From Flaveria trinervia (taxonomy: Eukaryota; Streptophyta; Magnoliopsida; Asterales; Asteraceae), in contig CM046447.1 in assembly GCA_025506515.1 (NCBI GenBank), forward strand, positions 89,097,498-89,161,497: 64,000 bases of DNA, given 5' to 3'. Position 1 is the stretch's first letter. Each line of letters opens with the position of its first letter. Positions 1 to 10,648 of this stretch are shown piece by piece. The notes beneath the pieces are model-generated. The model had not been told where the DNA came from. It was given only the letters and a program-made list of their open reading frames with translations, and made no database searches. The translations under genes and the position numbers were made by a program.

Positions 1-169
1 AACTAAAATAACTTATGCTCAATACAAAACAGTAATTATATGATATTCTAACCCACACCTCTTGTTTAGGAAGTTATTGGCAGTGGGCTACCACTTAATA
101 TTAATTAAATTTTATATATGCCATCCACATTTTTTTTCAATCCCATCTGACTTTAAATATGTGTTTTAA

Positions 170-205
170 CTAGTTTTCTAATCCCCGCCGGTTGCGGCGG
201 CGTGA
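170..205 (-). mobile_element. Helitron 3' terminus (minus strand)
   Basis: Read on the minus strand this is a GC-rich hairpin (GCCGCCGCAACCGGCGG) followed about ten bases later by CTAG and then a host T. That is the layout of a plant Helitron 3' end: hairpin, then CTRR, inserted into AT. The GC-rich stem stands out in AT-rich surroundings. The body would extend rightwards, but no matching 5' TC end was identified, so only the terminus is called. Confidence 0.45.
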
Positions 206-1433
206 ATACGACATGATAAAATATATACTACAATCGACTCAACTCATTTGCAAACAAAATTTACGTCCAAAGCGTAGAATAACTCGAATTATATCGTTTA
301 ATTAACACGTATTATATTAGACCTAACTCATTTTGAAATAAAATTTATGTCGAACCATAGAACTACTCTAAACGTAAATAAAAACTACTCGAAACGACGT
401 CAAATTCGACATGCTAAAGGATTACAGTTCCTCCGCTCGTTCGAGAACTAAATTAATGTTGAAACCTATGCAACGCATTTCATAACACATCAAAGAAAAC
501 ATGTTAATTTTTGACGATTTGATATAGATAGAAAAAAGTATTATGTCTAGTATGTTACGACTTAAATAAAACCTAACATTGAAACGACAATCGCTCAAGA
601 AAAATAAAAGTGATTGAAAAAAAGTAATATCTCAAAAGAGAGAAAAAAAAGAGAGGAAAAAAACAAAGTTGCATGCCACTGGACTCGAAACAGAGAGAAT
701 ACATCAAAATCTTATACTCTAATCATTCCAATTATATCAGATTATGTTAGATATATTGAAATATAAAATATAAGTTGAGTTTAACAGGAGGAAAAAATTA
801 AAATATCCTTCGACCTTTAATTTTAAGTATAAGTTATTTTTACGATCTCGCGCGTTGCGGCACATACAAGCTAAAGTAAAAAAAATTGATATGTGAAAAA
901 AATTAATTAATTATAAAAATTTAATGATTAAATATCACTTAAGTGTGTGAGTGTCAAAAGTTAGATCCAACAAAAATACCCATGCAATGAGTAGAACACA
1001 TGACCATCAAGTTGATAGAGCAATAAAAACCATCCAATCCACATATCCATTGCATGCAAATGTTGTTTGAATAATATATAACACCTAAAAGAAGTATCCA
1101 ATGTCAACACCTGTTAAAAGTAATTAATTAAATAACTTAGCATATAATATGAATTGTTATTTCATAATGTTTTTTACATTAAACTTAGAAATTTTAGGTT
1201 TAATAACAGTGAAAAAGGGATTTAATAAAGACGTAAAGAACGGTAACTAAACAATGGAATAAAGAGATTCGAGCTTATCTTTTGATAGTATTACCGACGG
1301 TTATTACTGACCATCTCGTTGTTGAAAAGAATAAATTAACACTTTCGTCTTCTTCGCCTCTTGCAGACCCCCAAATTCTTTCTCCCTCACAAATTCTTCA
1401 CACACATCGGGGGACTCATCGGAACCCTAAAAC
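206..1433. other. AT-rich upstream region and 5' leader of the SCE1 gene
   Basis: No credible coding sequence. A second GC-rich motif (CTCGCGCGTTGCGGC, near 848-862) resembles a decayed Helitron hairpin. The last 100 bases before the ATG are CT-rich (TTCTTCGCCTC, TTTCTCCCTCAC), typical of a plant 5' UTR. I could not place a TATA box or transcription start with confidence. Short ORFs overlapping exon 1 of SCE1 are frame shadows. Confidence 0.4.
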
Positions 1434-3547
1434 ATGTCTGGTGGTATTGCTCGTGGTCGCCTCACAGAGGAACGAAAAGCATGGAGAAAGAATCATCCCC
1501 ATGTTCGTCTTCTAAACCCCTTCTCTGTGTTTGTTTGTTTGTTTATACCTCTGCTTCAATGATCCTCTAGTTCATATCGAGGGTTTTATGATTAGGTGTA
1601 GTTGCTGATCGATTTGGGGATGTGGGTATGATTTTGATTTTGATTTTGATTTTGTTTACTAGGGTTTTGTGGCGAAGCCTGAGACTCTACCTGATGGTAC
1701 TGTGAATTTGATGATTTGGCAGTGTATCATCCCTGGTAAGACTGGGGTAAGTACTCTTAACATCTCATTGTTTGATTTGGTTTTGTTAATTTGCCTTTAG
1801 TTTTGTTATTTCTTTAGCTTTCGTTATGATCTGCAAAAGCTTCATGCTTTTTGAGTTTGATGGTATGTAATAGCAGTTGATTTAAGAGAGATAGGAGTTT
1901 GATGAAGTGGGTATGCAATTGTGTTTCTGTATTTGTTAAGAGGCTGTTGTTACTTATACAGTTATAATGTTGTGTTAAGTAGAATCAGTGTCATAACCTT
2001 ATAAGGAACCAAAAGACCTATTTTTGGCTTTGGATTTTAAAGATGCAACTGAATTTGTGAGGTTTGAAGGTTGCATATCTTACGGCCCAATTGCTTGTTT
2101 CGAATTGAGCTAGAAATATGCAAATCCTGCTCTCAAAATAGAACATTGCATGAGTTCAGGGCTTAAAAAGATGTTATTTTGGCTTCCTTTCTCGGATTTG
2201 CTAAGATTATTTCTAGTTCAATACGGTTACACAGTCAGATCCATGGAAATATGTAATTAGGGGATAGAAAATGGTTGTGTTAGCCTATGACAATGTGTTT
2301 GGCCTAAATATTCAGACAATAATTGAACACTGAATTGATATGTAATCTTGTAATGATGATTGTAATTGGATCATAGAATGATTAACCTTATTCTTAAAGC
2401 AGATTATAGTTAGAAATTGGGACCGGTATAATTAATTGGAAACCCAAATTAAACATTGATGTTTATCAGCACTAGTAGGATAAAAGTACATTTGTGTTTG
2501 TGAGAGGAGTTGATCAAAAGAACCCATAGATAGTGAAAGCACACATCAATTTTATGTATAGAGAATTGAAGAATTGGGAATAAATTTGATCAATCTTTTT
2601 GGTCAGGTCAAGGGTTGTAATCGAAAGCCAGTGTGAAAATTAAGTGATGCAATGTTGAGTGGGATGAGAAGCAATGTTTTAGAATTAGGCAATAGTGAGA
2701 TTTGAAGTGAAATATTAGAAATAAAAATATTTTTACTGGTTTTTTAACTTGCTCCCTAAGAAGTATGTGGCACTCAATGTAAAGTGCCATTAATCTTCAA
2801 TTTTTGTTGGTGGCGCATAAAAATTTGTCGATACAAACACAATACAGCGGCACATAAAAGCTGCCTTTGAAAAACATGTTCCACTAAGTGGCATTTTTCT
2901 TGTAGTGGACCGCAGGATAAATGCACTTTAAACCTAACTCTTATCATGTTCTTGTAGTGAAAAAACATGTTCCACTATTGAAATGATAGATTTTGCACCA
3001 TAAAGCTATGATTGTGTGGGCCTTTATTTTATATAGCTTATCGTTGCAGACGGACTGGGAGGGTGGTTATTACCCACTCACCCTCCACTTTACTGAGGAT
3101 TATCCAAGCAAGCCACCAAAGTGTAAATTTCCTCAAGGCTTCTTTCATCCTAATGTTTACCCTTCCGGAACTGTTTGTTTGTCGATCCTTAATGAAGATA
3201 GTGTAAGTACTTCGTTCTCCTCGTTGATAAAGAACATTTATATATATTATCATATGTATATCTGTTGCCTGCAGGGTTGGAGGCCCGCGATAACAGTTAA
3301 ACAAATTCTAGTTGGCATCCAGGATCTTTTGGATTCCCCCAATCCTGCTGATCCTGCACAGACTGATGGATATCATCTCTTTATCCAGGTATGCGCGCTT
3401 CTTTATTTGTAATATAAATGGTGTAAACAGTTGGCATATCATAGCGTTGATATTAGTTCTGATTGATTCTAAAATCGAATGCAGGACACAGTGGAGTACA
3501 AAAGAAGGGTCCGTCAGCAAGCAAAACAATACCCCCCACTCGTGTAG
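1434..3547 (+). CDS. SCE1: SUMO-conjugating enzyme SCE1 (UBC9, E2), five exons
   Basis: Accepts activated SUMO from the SAE1/SAE2 E1 and transfers it to lysines of target proteins, mostly in the nucleus. CDS exons are 1434-1502, 1663-1746, 3050-3202, 3275-3388 and 3485-3547. All introns are GT-AG and fall between codons. The spliced product is 160 aa, the normal plant length. It begins MSGGIARGRL and runs through KNHPHGFVAKPE, the E2 signature HPNVYPSGTVCLSIL with the catalytic Cys at residue 94, then GWRPAITVKQILVGIQ, and ends KQYPPLV. No residue in the catalytic region looks damaged, so I infer an active enzyme. The start is the first ATG after a CT-rich leader and gives the expected N-terminus. 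Intron 2 is long (about 1.3 kb) and holds a CACTA-type remnant. No canonical AATAAA lies close after the stop. Paralogues are common in plants, so which family member this is remains open. Confidence 0.96.
2760..2959 (-). mobile_element. CACTA (En/Spm)-type terminal remnant in SCE1 intron 2
   Basis: On the minus strand two copies of the CACTA-superfamily end motif CACTACAAGAA begin at 2907 and, as CACTACAAGAAC, at 2959. The first is followed by subterminal GCCACTT...GTGGAACATG and further CACTT/GCCAC motifs, as in the subterminal repeats of CACTA elements. A short stretch (AACATGTTCCACTA) recurs at about 2873 and 2965. No opposite end or transposase is visible, so this is a decayed non-autonomous remnant. 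Confidence 0.5.
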
Positions 3548-4684
3548 CTGCGATCAACGGTTTGCAGCTGTTTGGACTATTTATGTAGACTATCTTGATG
3601 AATGTTTGATGATACTCTGTGACACCCTTTACCCTTGGATTTGACTCATTTTCATATTTGAAAAAAAAATTAATCAGCTGATGGAAGGTGTTAGTTGATG
3701 ATTGCCAGTAGATAAAGGCTAAACCTTTGTTTTATATGTGGTGTGTGATTATATGATACTGATTCAACATATTCAATGGGTTCTCAAGTTTCTATGGTTA
3801 ATCATGTGAAATGGAGACCCAATGGTAATGTGGATCCTGCAACTGCTTCTGGGGTAAAGCTTTCTTAAATAATGCAACTGCAATTTGTTAACGGCTTCAA
3901 ATTTGTTTATGTGCTTAATATTGATTAATGATTGTTGCATTTCAATAGTTGCTTTTGATTTTCTGGATTAGAGTTTGGCTACTTTCACGTATAGAACGTA
4001 TAGATCGCGTATGATTGATGTTTCGAAATTTGAACAGCTATGAACCATTATATCGAGTCCTCTGAACATGCTTGATTAGCTTGTTAGAGGAAAACATGAG
4101 GTACTCTTATGATCTCATCAATCATTGTTCTTTTTTTTCTTTCCGCATTTTGGTTCTTCTATCATGCATCACAATGGTTTCATCCTGCAACCATTGCATA
4201 AATCTCAAATAAAACAAAGAATGGATATTGATTTTTAGCTGGCATTAATCAAGTTGGTGTGTGTTTTAGCATGATGTCGAGCATGTGTCAACACTAAGGA
4301 GATGTTTAATGGGTTGATATTGGAATTGTTTGGAGTCTTCAAGGTCGGGCTCAACAAGTTTTGAAGAGAATTCTAGATCAAAAAACTAACAAGTTTTCGG
4401 AAATGACAAACCAGATTGGTTGGGTTATCGATGGTCGGTTGGATTAATAGTTGTTACATTGTTTAATGGTTTGGTTTCATAATGATTTAAATTGATTTTG
4501 TGCGTAATGAGATTATTATATTTGTACTAAAATTTCTAAAATATTAAATTTGACTATCACACATGTACGCGACTGTGTATTTGAAAATATAGAAAGTATA
4601 AATATGATATGTTTTAAAATTCTGAATTTACCTCTATGATGTGCTTATCAATATATAAATTTTGGAGAGTTAAAAAATTATGAG
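3548..4684. other. SCE1 3' UTR and intergenic DNA
   Basis: The first 150-200 bases after the SCE1 stop are presumably 3' UTR. The remainder has no ORF of note, no recognisable exon and no clear repeat boundary. I see nothing else in it. Confidence 0.4.
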
Positions 4685-5742
4685 TGCTTCAATCCAAAAA
4701 CTTTTTTTTGTCATTTCAGTCATCCACTTTACTAACGCTGTTAAGTTCTTTGTTAAATATGAGTATATTTTAGTCTTTTTAACACCCTAATTGTCCAACT
4801 AAAACAAAGTTAATCAATAAAATATTCAACTAAAACTAAAAGAAAAATATAAAGCAACTAATGAGACCAGACACTTCAGTTTAAAAGTTTTGATTAACGT
4901 TAAATAGTTTAGAAAACCGTCTAGGCGTCTACTACACGTGTTGTATGAAAAAATTAAATAATAATTATTTAGTACTATTAAAAATTAAAAATAATTTTTA
5001 GAGATAAAATATACTTAAAGTTAAATATAATTAACCATTAAGTAATTGAAAATAACAATAATTTTTCAAACTTTTGTCTTTAAAAAAGTTTTGCTTTTAA
5101 AAAATATTGATTTTTTAACTCTCCAAAAAAATTACTAAAGTGTTTGTATTTAAAAATTTAATTTAGTTTTTTATGATACGACACAAACCTAATAAAAAAT
5201 TATTAGCAAAACATTTTAAAAACCAAATAATATGATATATAAAGTTTTTTAATACAAACATTTTAAAAAGTTTTGGGAGATTTAAAAAATCAATATTTTT
5301 TAAAAGCAAAACTTCTTTAAAGATGAAATTTTGAAAAATTAGTGTTATTGTTTAATTACTTAATGGTTAATTATATGTAAACTTTAGCATATTTTATCTC
5401 AAAAAATTATTTTTAACTTTTAATATTATTAAATAATTATTATTTAATTTTTTCATATAACATGTGTAGTAAACGAGTTTCTAAACTACTTAGCGTTAAT
5501 CAAAACTTTTAAATTGAAACGTCTTGTCTCACTAGTTGCTTTATATTTTTCTTTTTAGTTTTAATTGAATATTTTATTGATTGATTTTGTTTTAATTGGA
5601 CAATTAGGGTGTTAAAAAGACTAAATACACTCATATTTAACTGAGAACTTAACGGAGTTAGTGTAGTGGATGGAAATAGCAACATTTGGTAAACCACAGT
5701 GACTGAAATGACAAAAAAAAGTTTTTGAATTGAAATAACAAA
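4685..5742. repeat. Long inverted repeat (foldback element), arms about 480 bp, short loop
   Basis: Roughly 4685-5160 is repeated in inverted orientation at roughly 5240-5742, with about 80 bp between. The outer ends pair well: CCAAAAACTTTTTTTTGTCA near 4696 matches TGACAAAAAAAAGTTTTTGA near 5709. So do internal landmarks such as ACACCCTAATTGTCCAACTA with TAATTGGACAATTAGGGTGT. Identity looks high with scattered mismatches and small indels. The architecture suggests a foldback or MULE-type non-autonomous DNA transposon. The arms share a TAACTCCGTTAA-like motif with the MULE-like ends near 57.8 and 58.9 kb. ORFs here are incidental. No unambiguous target duplication was found. Confidence 0.8.
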
Positions 5743-7323
5743 TTTAATAAAACATCAAAGATAATAATAATATTATACTCTTTAGTTTTTTTTAAGTCTT
5801 GATGTGAATTTTTCTTTCACACGATAAATATTGATGTCAAAATGGTTGAAAGTGGACTTGCAAATTTCTAACATCGTAAACAATTCACACTTTTACGTCT
5901 TTAATGTGCTGATTTTAGAATATAGAATTAAAAATAAATGTATTGTGGACAAACTAAATAAAAAGATAAATGTTAGTAAGAAATATCTTATTTCTGTAAA
6001 CGGAAAAGGTAAATAATGTAACGAATTGACTAACTAAATTTGCGGCATAAATGATGGTTCCAGTTCATCTAGATTCTAGATAGCTCCAATAATTACAACG
6101 TTAATTTTAACATCCAACATTCTAAGTTATATTCACTACTACGCAAATAAAAATTGCTCACGCTATAAAAAACTAAAAGGATACCCGCGCAATGCGGCGG
6201 GGTAACATTTTATATTATGACATGAGTTTTTAATTTTTGTTATTCTTAAGCAATTTTATAAAAGTTTATTACATTTTTTCAAAGCTAAAATTTAATACAC
6301 CAAATAAATAGAGTTTGCATGAACACTTATATATTATACATTAACCTATTGTACCATACAAAATACATATCGGTTCAGCAAAAAATTTACACTAAAACGT
6401 TTAAAAAACATATATTTACGATTATAGTATCAAAAAGTTTTTAAACATGATAGATTGATATAATAAATATTTTAAAACAAATTAAGCGTTTTTGGTTTAT
6501 GTGTATGTAATGTAAAATTTTATGTAATTTATAGTAATTATAAGGTTATCATATAACTAATTATAAGGGGTAATTTGTAAATAATATTAAAAATACTATT
6601 TTATCCTTAAAAATGGTTGTACATTATGCATTGAGTTAGGTAAGTGTTCTTAATTTAATGTATATTAAAATGCTCTTCTCATATACTTTATATATAGTAT
6701 AAATAATTATACAAGTTATATTTATAATTACACAAATTATATGATAATTACGTAAGTTATATGATAATTACGCAAGTTATATGATAATTACGCAAGTTAT
6801 GTTCATAACTACGAAGTTAACAATTACACAAGTTATACGCATAACATATAGACGTTTAAAGTTTTTTGATTTTTTTAGAAAAAATTATCAATACTCTACT
6901 CATATTAAGATGATAAAATATTTGATTTTATAATGTATTAAGAACAAAAAAGGTCACATAAAAAAGTTATATATGTTTAAAAAAACAAAAGAAATTTGAA
7001 AAAATTTAACAATTGTAGGCTATTTCCAAATCTACCCTGTTAGACATATTTTTTGCGTAATTATTACATCTTTAATTTGAAACGTTCATCGCTTAGATTA
7101 ATGGTTGTTATTACTTCATACACTTCACACGAATTGATTATACTTCACCCGTGAATAAAATGCTTCTAAAATATTGATAAGTTTTTGTTTAAGTTGGGCT
7201 CTGTATTTACTTAAGTATCTACTAAATACATGTGAGACCCATCATAAAAGCTTAGACAAGTACTCACATTGATTTGATACTATACATGCATTCTTCCAAG
7301 TTACAACTTAAATTTTTTAATAG
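5743..7323. other. Intergenic DNA with a Helitron 3' terminus and a short tandem repeat
   Basis: No gene is supported. At 6173-6203 the minus strand reads CCCGCCGCATTGCGCGGG then TATCCTTTTAG before a T, a Helitron-like 3' hairpin terminus. The remainder is AT-rich and unassigned. Confidence 0.4.
6741..6800. repeat. Tandem repeat, 20-bp unit, three copies
   Basis: The 20-bp unit ATGATAATTACGCAAGTTAT occurs three times in direct succession at 6741, 6761 and 6781, with one substitution in the first copy. Degenerate copies extend on both sides, from about 6702 to 6838. Confidence 0.85.
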
Positions 7324-7470
7324 TTAATTACACGATTGGTTCTGTTGCTAAGCTCATATCGCAGGATTGATTTTAAATTTTGAGAAATTACACTAAAGGT
7401 CCTAGTTGTTTGCCAAACCGTAATATAATTGGTCTCTAACACTAACTTCTATTAAGTTTTATAGTTAAGC

Positions 7471-7907
7471 AGATTTGACATTGTTGAGTTAGCAGAGAAG
7501 CCATTCTTTAACCCCTCCAATATCGAGATAGCTGCTCATATCAGGAATCATCTCAACAGCCTTCATCTAGCTGAGTTGACTGTAAGGTCCAAGATTGAAA
7601 AAGAGATGAAACTGAGAGAGGAGGAGGAAAGGAAAGAATCAGCAACCAAAGGCAAAGCCTTTCTTTGAATGGTTGAAGGTTCCAACCTTGAATCCATAGT
7701 TAGATGGGAGTATGACTATAACTCCCGTCAACTAACTCTCTTCAGGGGGCGCAACAAAGGGTACATGGCATTCAGAATGACAGACTGGATCTCCTGTTCA
7801 TTAATGACTTGTACAAACTTCTCAGCACAACTTCAGGGAAGAACAAAGAAATAGAAAAACAACTTATATCCCTGGTATTGAAGGTTTTGAGAAGTAGGAA
7901 GAAATGA
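7471..7907 (+). pseudogene. 3' end of a retrotransposon polyprotein (broken)
   Basis: An open stretch starts about 7474 (FDIVELAEKPFFNPSN...), reaches TGA at 7666-7668, and continues in the same frame (MVEGSNLESIVRWEYDYN...) to about 7785. A frameshift then moves the frame to LLFINDLYKLL...VLKVLRSRKK, ending at TGA 7905-7907. The purine tract CCTAGGGGGAGT and an LTR follow directly. The segment WEYDYNSRQLTLFRGRNKGY resembles WTYTTNTERWHVIRNQGV of the minus-strand coding end near 63.7 kb. It is therefore the C-terminal extension of an LTR retrotransposon polyprotein, 5'-truncated. Its biochemical role is not known to me. Confidence 0.6.
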
Positions 7908-7937
7908 GGTTTTGGTAGCATCAGCCTAGGGGGAGTT

Positions 7938-8805
7938 TGTTGGATCTAGAAAGGCTGGTGCAACCAAAACCAAACAATTAGACTATTTTGGTACAACTAA
8001 TAAAGGACTTCTGAAGCTAAGAGTGGAACTTTTGAAGACAAATAGAGTTCTTCCGAAGTCAAGTGCAAGATCAACTTCCGAAGAAAAACTCCAACTTCCG
8101 AAGACAAAGTCTCTGCTCTTCCGAAGCTTCAACACTTAGAAGAAATGAATACTACAACTTCCGAAGTATGAAGTCCCAAGGAAGCCTCGGAAGAAGTATC
8201 CACTTCCGAAGTATAAATGGCCTTGGAAGAACAAGTTCTTCCGAAGCTAGTTGACCTTCGGAAGTAGCTCCTATGAACCAGTGGACATAAGTATGGTCTT
8301 TCTAACACTCCGCTGCAGATCTCTGATATACTGCATGATGTTTTCTGTAAAACCATGTAGTTGACCATACTTTATTCCATTATTCACCTTTATTAGTTGG
8401 TACAGTTGTCAACTTTAGTTGGTGACAAAAGGTAAGTCATGAACATGTCATGACTACCGTATCTTAGATAATACTTTATCTAAGATACCTTAACTTTAAC
8501 TTTGTAGTATTTGCTTTAGTATAAGGTTTCCAGTTGGTATCAAAGTATATCCAGCTATAGGTTGTAGTATATATAGTTTCTCATTTTAAATCATATGATA
8601 TGCTTGTAAGAGTTTTGTAATACTTTGAGTTGAGAAATAATATATACAAGTATCTTGAAAAACTATTCTCTTGTGTTTTGCTTTGATTTACTTAGTATAT
8701 TATATCATCAACTCTTAGAAGGAATCTACTTCATCATAAACCCAAGTGTTACTTAGTGAGTTTGAAAGAAAATAATTGTGTTGAGTACAAAGAACCAATC
8801 TTGCA
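7938..8805 (+). mobile_element. LTR, first copy, of a retrotransposon family with CTTCCGAAG arrays
   Basis: Begins TGTTGGATCTAG after a purine tract and ends TCTTGCA, the expected TG...CA limits. It contains about eight perfect CTTCCGAAG or CTTCGGAAG motifs between 8050 and 8264. It is homologous along its length to 9073-9926 and, in inverse orientation, to 62762-63560. The downstream half carries a TATATAG-type AT stretch, consistent with an LTR promoter; that is inference. Confidence 0.7.
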
Positions 8806-9072
8806 TGATTGAAGGTCCTAACCTTGAATCATAGTTAGATGGAAGTATGACTATAACTCCCGTCACCTAACACTCTTCAGGGGGAACAACAAAGGGTGCA
8901 TGTCATTTAGAGTGACATACTAGATCTCCTTTCCACTAATGAATTGTATAAACTTCTCAGCATAACTTCAGGGAAGAACAAAGAAATGGATAAACATCTT
9001 TTATCCCTTGTGCTAAAGGTTTTGAGAAGCAAGAATAAATGAGGTTTTGGTAGCATCAGCCTATGAGAAGTT
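8806..9072 (+). pseudogene. Second, shorter copy of the retroelement 3' tail between two LTRs
   Basis: The sequence directly after the first LTR (TGATTGAAGGTCCTAACC) matches the internal tail at about 7667 and runs to the same stop context (TGA at 9040-9042, then GGTTTTGGTAGCATCAGCC). It is only about 267 bp and lies directly between two LTRs. It is not a coding unit: it has frame breaks and no start. Confidence 0.6.
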
Positions 9073-9926
9073 TGTTGGATCTAGAAAGGCTGGTGCAACC
9101 AAAACCAAACACTTTGACAATTTTGGTACAACTAATAAAGGACTTCTAAAGCTAAATGTGGAACTTCCGAAGGCAAATGGAGTTCTTTCGAAGACAAAGT
9201 TCAAGAACAACTTCCAAAGGAAAACTCCAATTTCTGAAGATAAAGTTTTCTCTTTCGAAGTTCAAGACTTAGAAGATTCCAAGACAATGACTCCCGAAGT
9301 AGAAGTCCCTAAGTCTCGAAAGAAGTAGCCTCTTCCGAAGCATAATTGGCCCCGAAAGAACTTGTTCTTCCGAAGCCAATTAACCTTCGGAAGACACTGC
9401 TATGAACTAGTGGACATAAGTATGGTCCTTCTGACACTCTGCTGCAGACCTCTAATATACTGCATGGTGTTTTCTAAAAAGACCATGTAGTTGACCATAC
9501 TTTATTCCACTATTCACCTTTATCAGTTAGTATAGTTACCAACTTTAGTTGGTGACAAAATGTAAGTTATGGACATGTCATGACTACCAAATCTTAGATA
9601 TGAAATTATCTAAGATACCTTAACTTTAGCTTTGTAGTATTAATTTTAGTTGTAGGTTTCCAGCTGGTATTAAAGTATATCCGGCTATAGGTGATAGTAT
9701 ATATAGTTTCTCATTGTAACTCTCGTAATACGCTTGTAAGAGTCTTGTAATACTTTGAGTTGAGAAGTAATATATACAAGTACCTTGAAAATTACTTTCT
9801 TGTGTTCTTTGTTACTTACTATATTATTATCAACTATTATAAGAGATTCTGCTTCATCTAAAACCATGTATGATTAAGTGAGTTTGAGAGAAAAACAAAG
9901 TGTTACTGACAAACATCGATCCTGCA
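9073..9926 (+). mobile_element. LTR, second copy, same family
   Basis: Starts TGTTGGATCTAG and ends ATCCTGCA, and aligns with the LTR at 7938-8805 over its full length. Several CTTCCGAAG motifs are intact (near 9164, 9334, 9367, 9384) and others have decayed to TTTCGAAG-like forms. With the two tails it forms the order tail-LTR-tail-LTR. Confidence 0.7.
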
Positions 9927-10514
9927 CCATCGCCTAATCAACACCGTCACCATCGCCGACCAAATAAATGTCACCGGTGAAATTAATAACGATGGTGGCT
10001 TTGGAAACCCAAATCGAACACCAACATCTAACCACCTCCATCAGTAAACGACCACTGTACTACCATAGTCCAGATCTAGATCGCAAACCTAACCCATATC
10101 GAACGTCACACACCTGAAATCCAAATTGGTGTGGTGTAGCATTGTTGTCGGATATATGGTGGGTGCGCTGATGATGATAATGTGATGTCATGGTGGTGCT
10201 AGATGGAGATGGTTGTGATGATGGACTGATGATATGGTGGTGGTGAGGATACCAACAATGGTTCATTCAGTGGTGGCTTTGTCAATTAGGTGCTATTGAT
10301 GGTGGAGAAGGGTGACGGTGGTGGTTTTCCACTGGTGGTGGTGTGCTGGTAATACTCTAGTTACTTGGAGAAGATGATGGTGATGGGTAAGGGGATGGGT
10401 GGGTTGGGTTTTTAAAAAAGTTGTTATTATTATTGTTATTGTTTTTATTGTTATTATTATTCCTATTATTATATTTAAAGGTATATTTGTCATTTTACAC
10501 TCAACTAACAAAGA
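9927..10514. other. Interior of the long-TIR element, triplet-rich
   Basis: Contains ACCGTCACCATCGCC and then many GGTGG/GATGG runs. Histidine- and threonine-rich reading frames here follow from this composition. I recognise no protein domain. It may be a captured fragment or MULE internal filler. Confidence 0.35.
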
Positions 10515-10648
10515 AACTTAAGAAAATAAAATGCCAATGACCAATTGTGTTATGGTTTGGCAAACAATTAGAACCGATGATAAAATTCCTTAAAAGTTCA
10601 AATCATTCTACAATATGGGCATACATCGAGGACCAATCGTGTAATTAG

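Larger units (their letters stand above)
7324..10648. mobile_element. MULE-like non-autonomous DNA transposon with long terminal inverted repeats
   Basis: The first ~135 bp (TTAATTACACGATTGG..., then TTGTTTGCCAAACCGTAA) is found inverted at about 10515-10648 (reading inward from the right: CTAATTACACGATTGG, then TTGTTTGCCAAACCATAA). Such long TIRs are typical of Mutator-like elements. The right interior (about 9930-10400) is rich in CCACC/GGTGG triplets, as in two other long-TIR elements at 57.7-60.2 kb. A retroelement block (7471-9926) sits inside the left part. No transposase was recognised. A flanking duplication is not clear. Confidence 0.65.

Noticed and set aside
8044..8264. CTTCCGAAG motifs as classical heat-shock elements
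   Set aside because: Spacing between TTC and GAA is one base rather than two, so they do not fit the consensus.
10060..10511. His/Thr-rich minus-strand frames
   Set aside because: Composition of GATGG/GGTGG triplet-rich filler; no start context, splice sites or domain.
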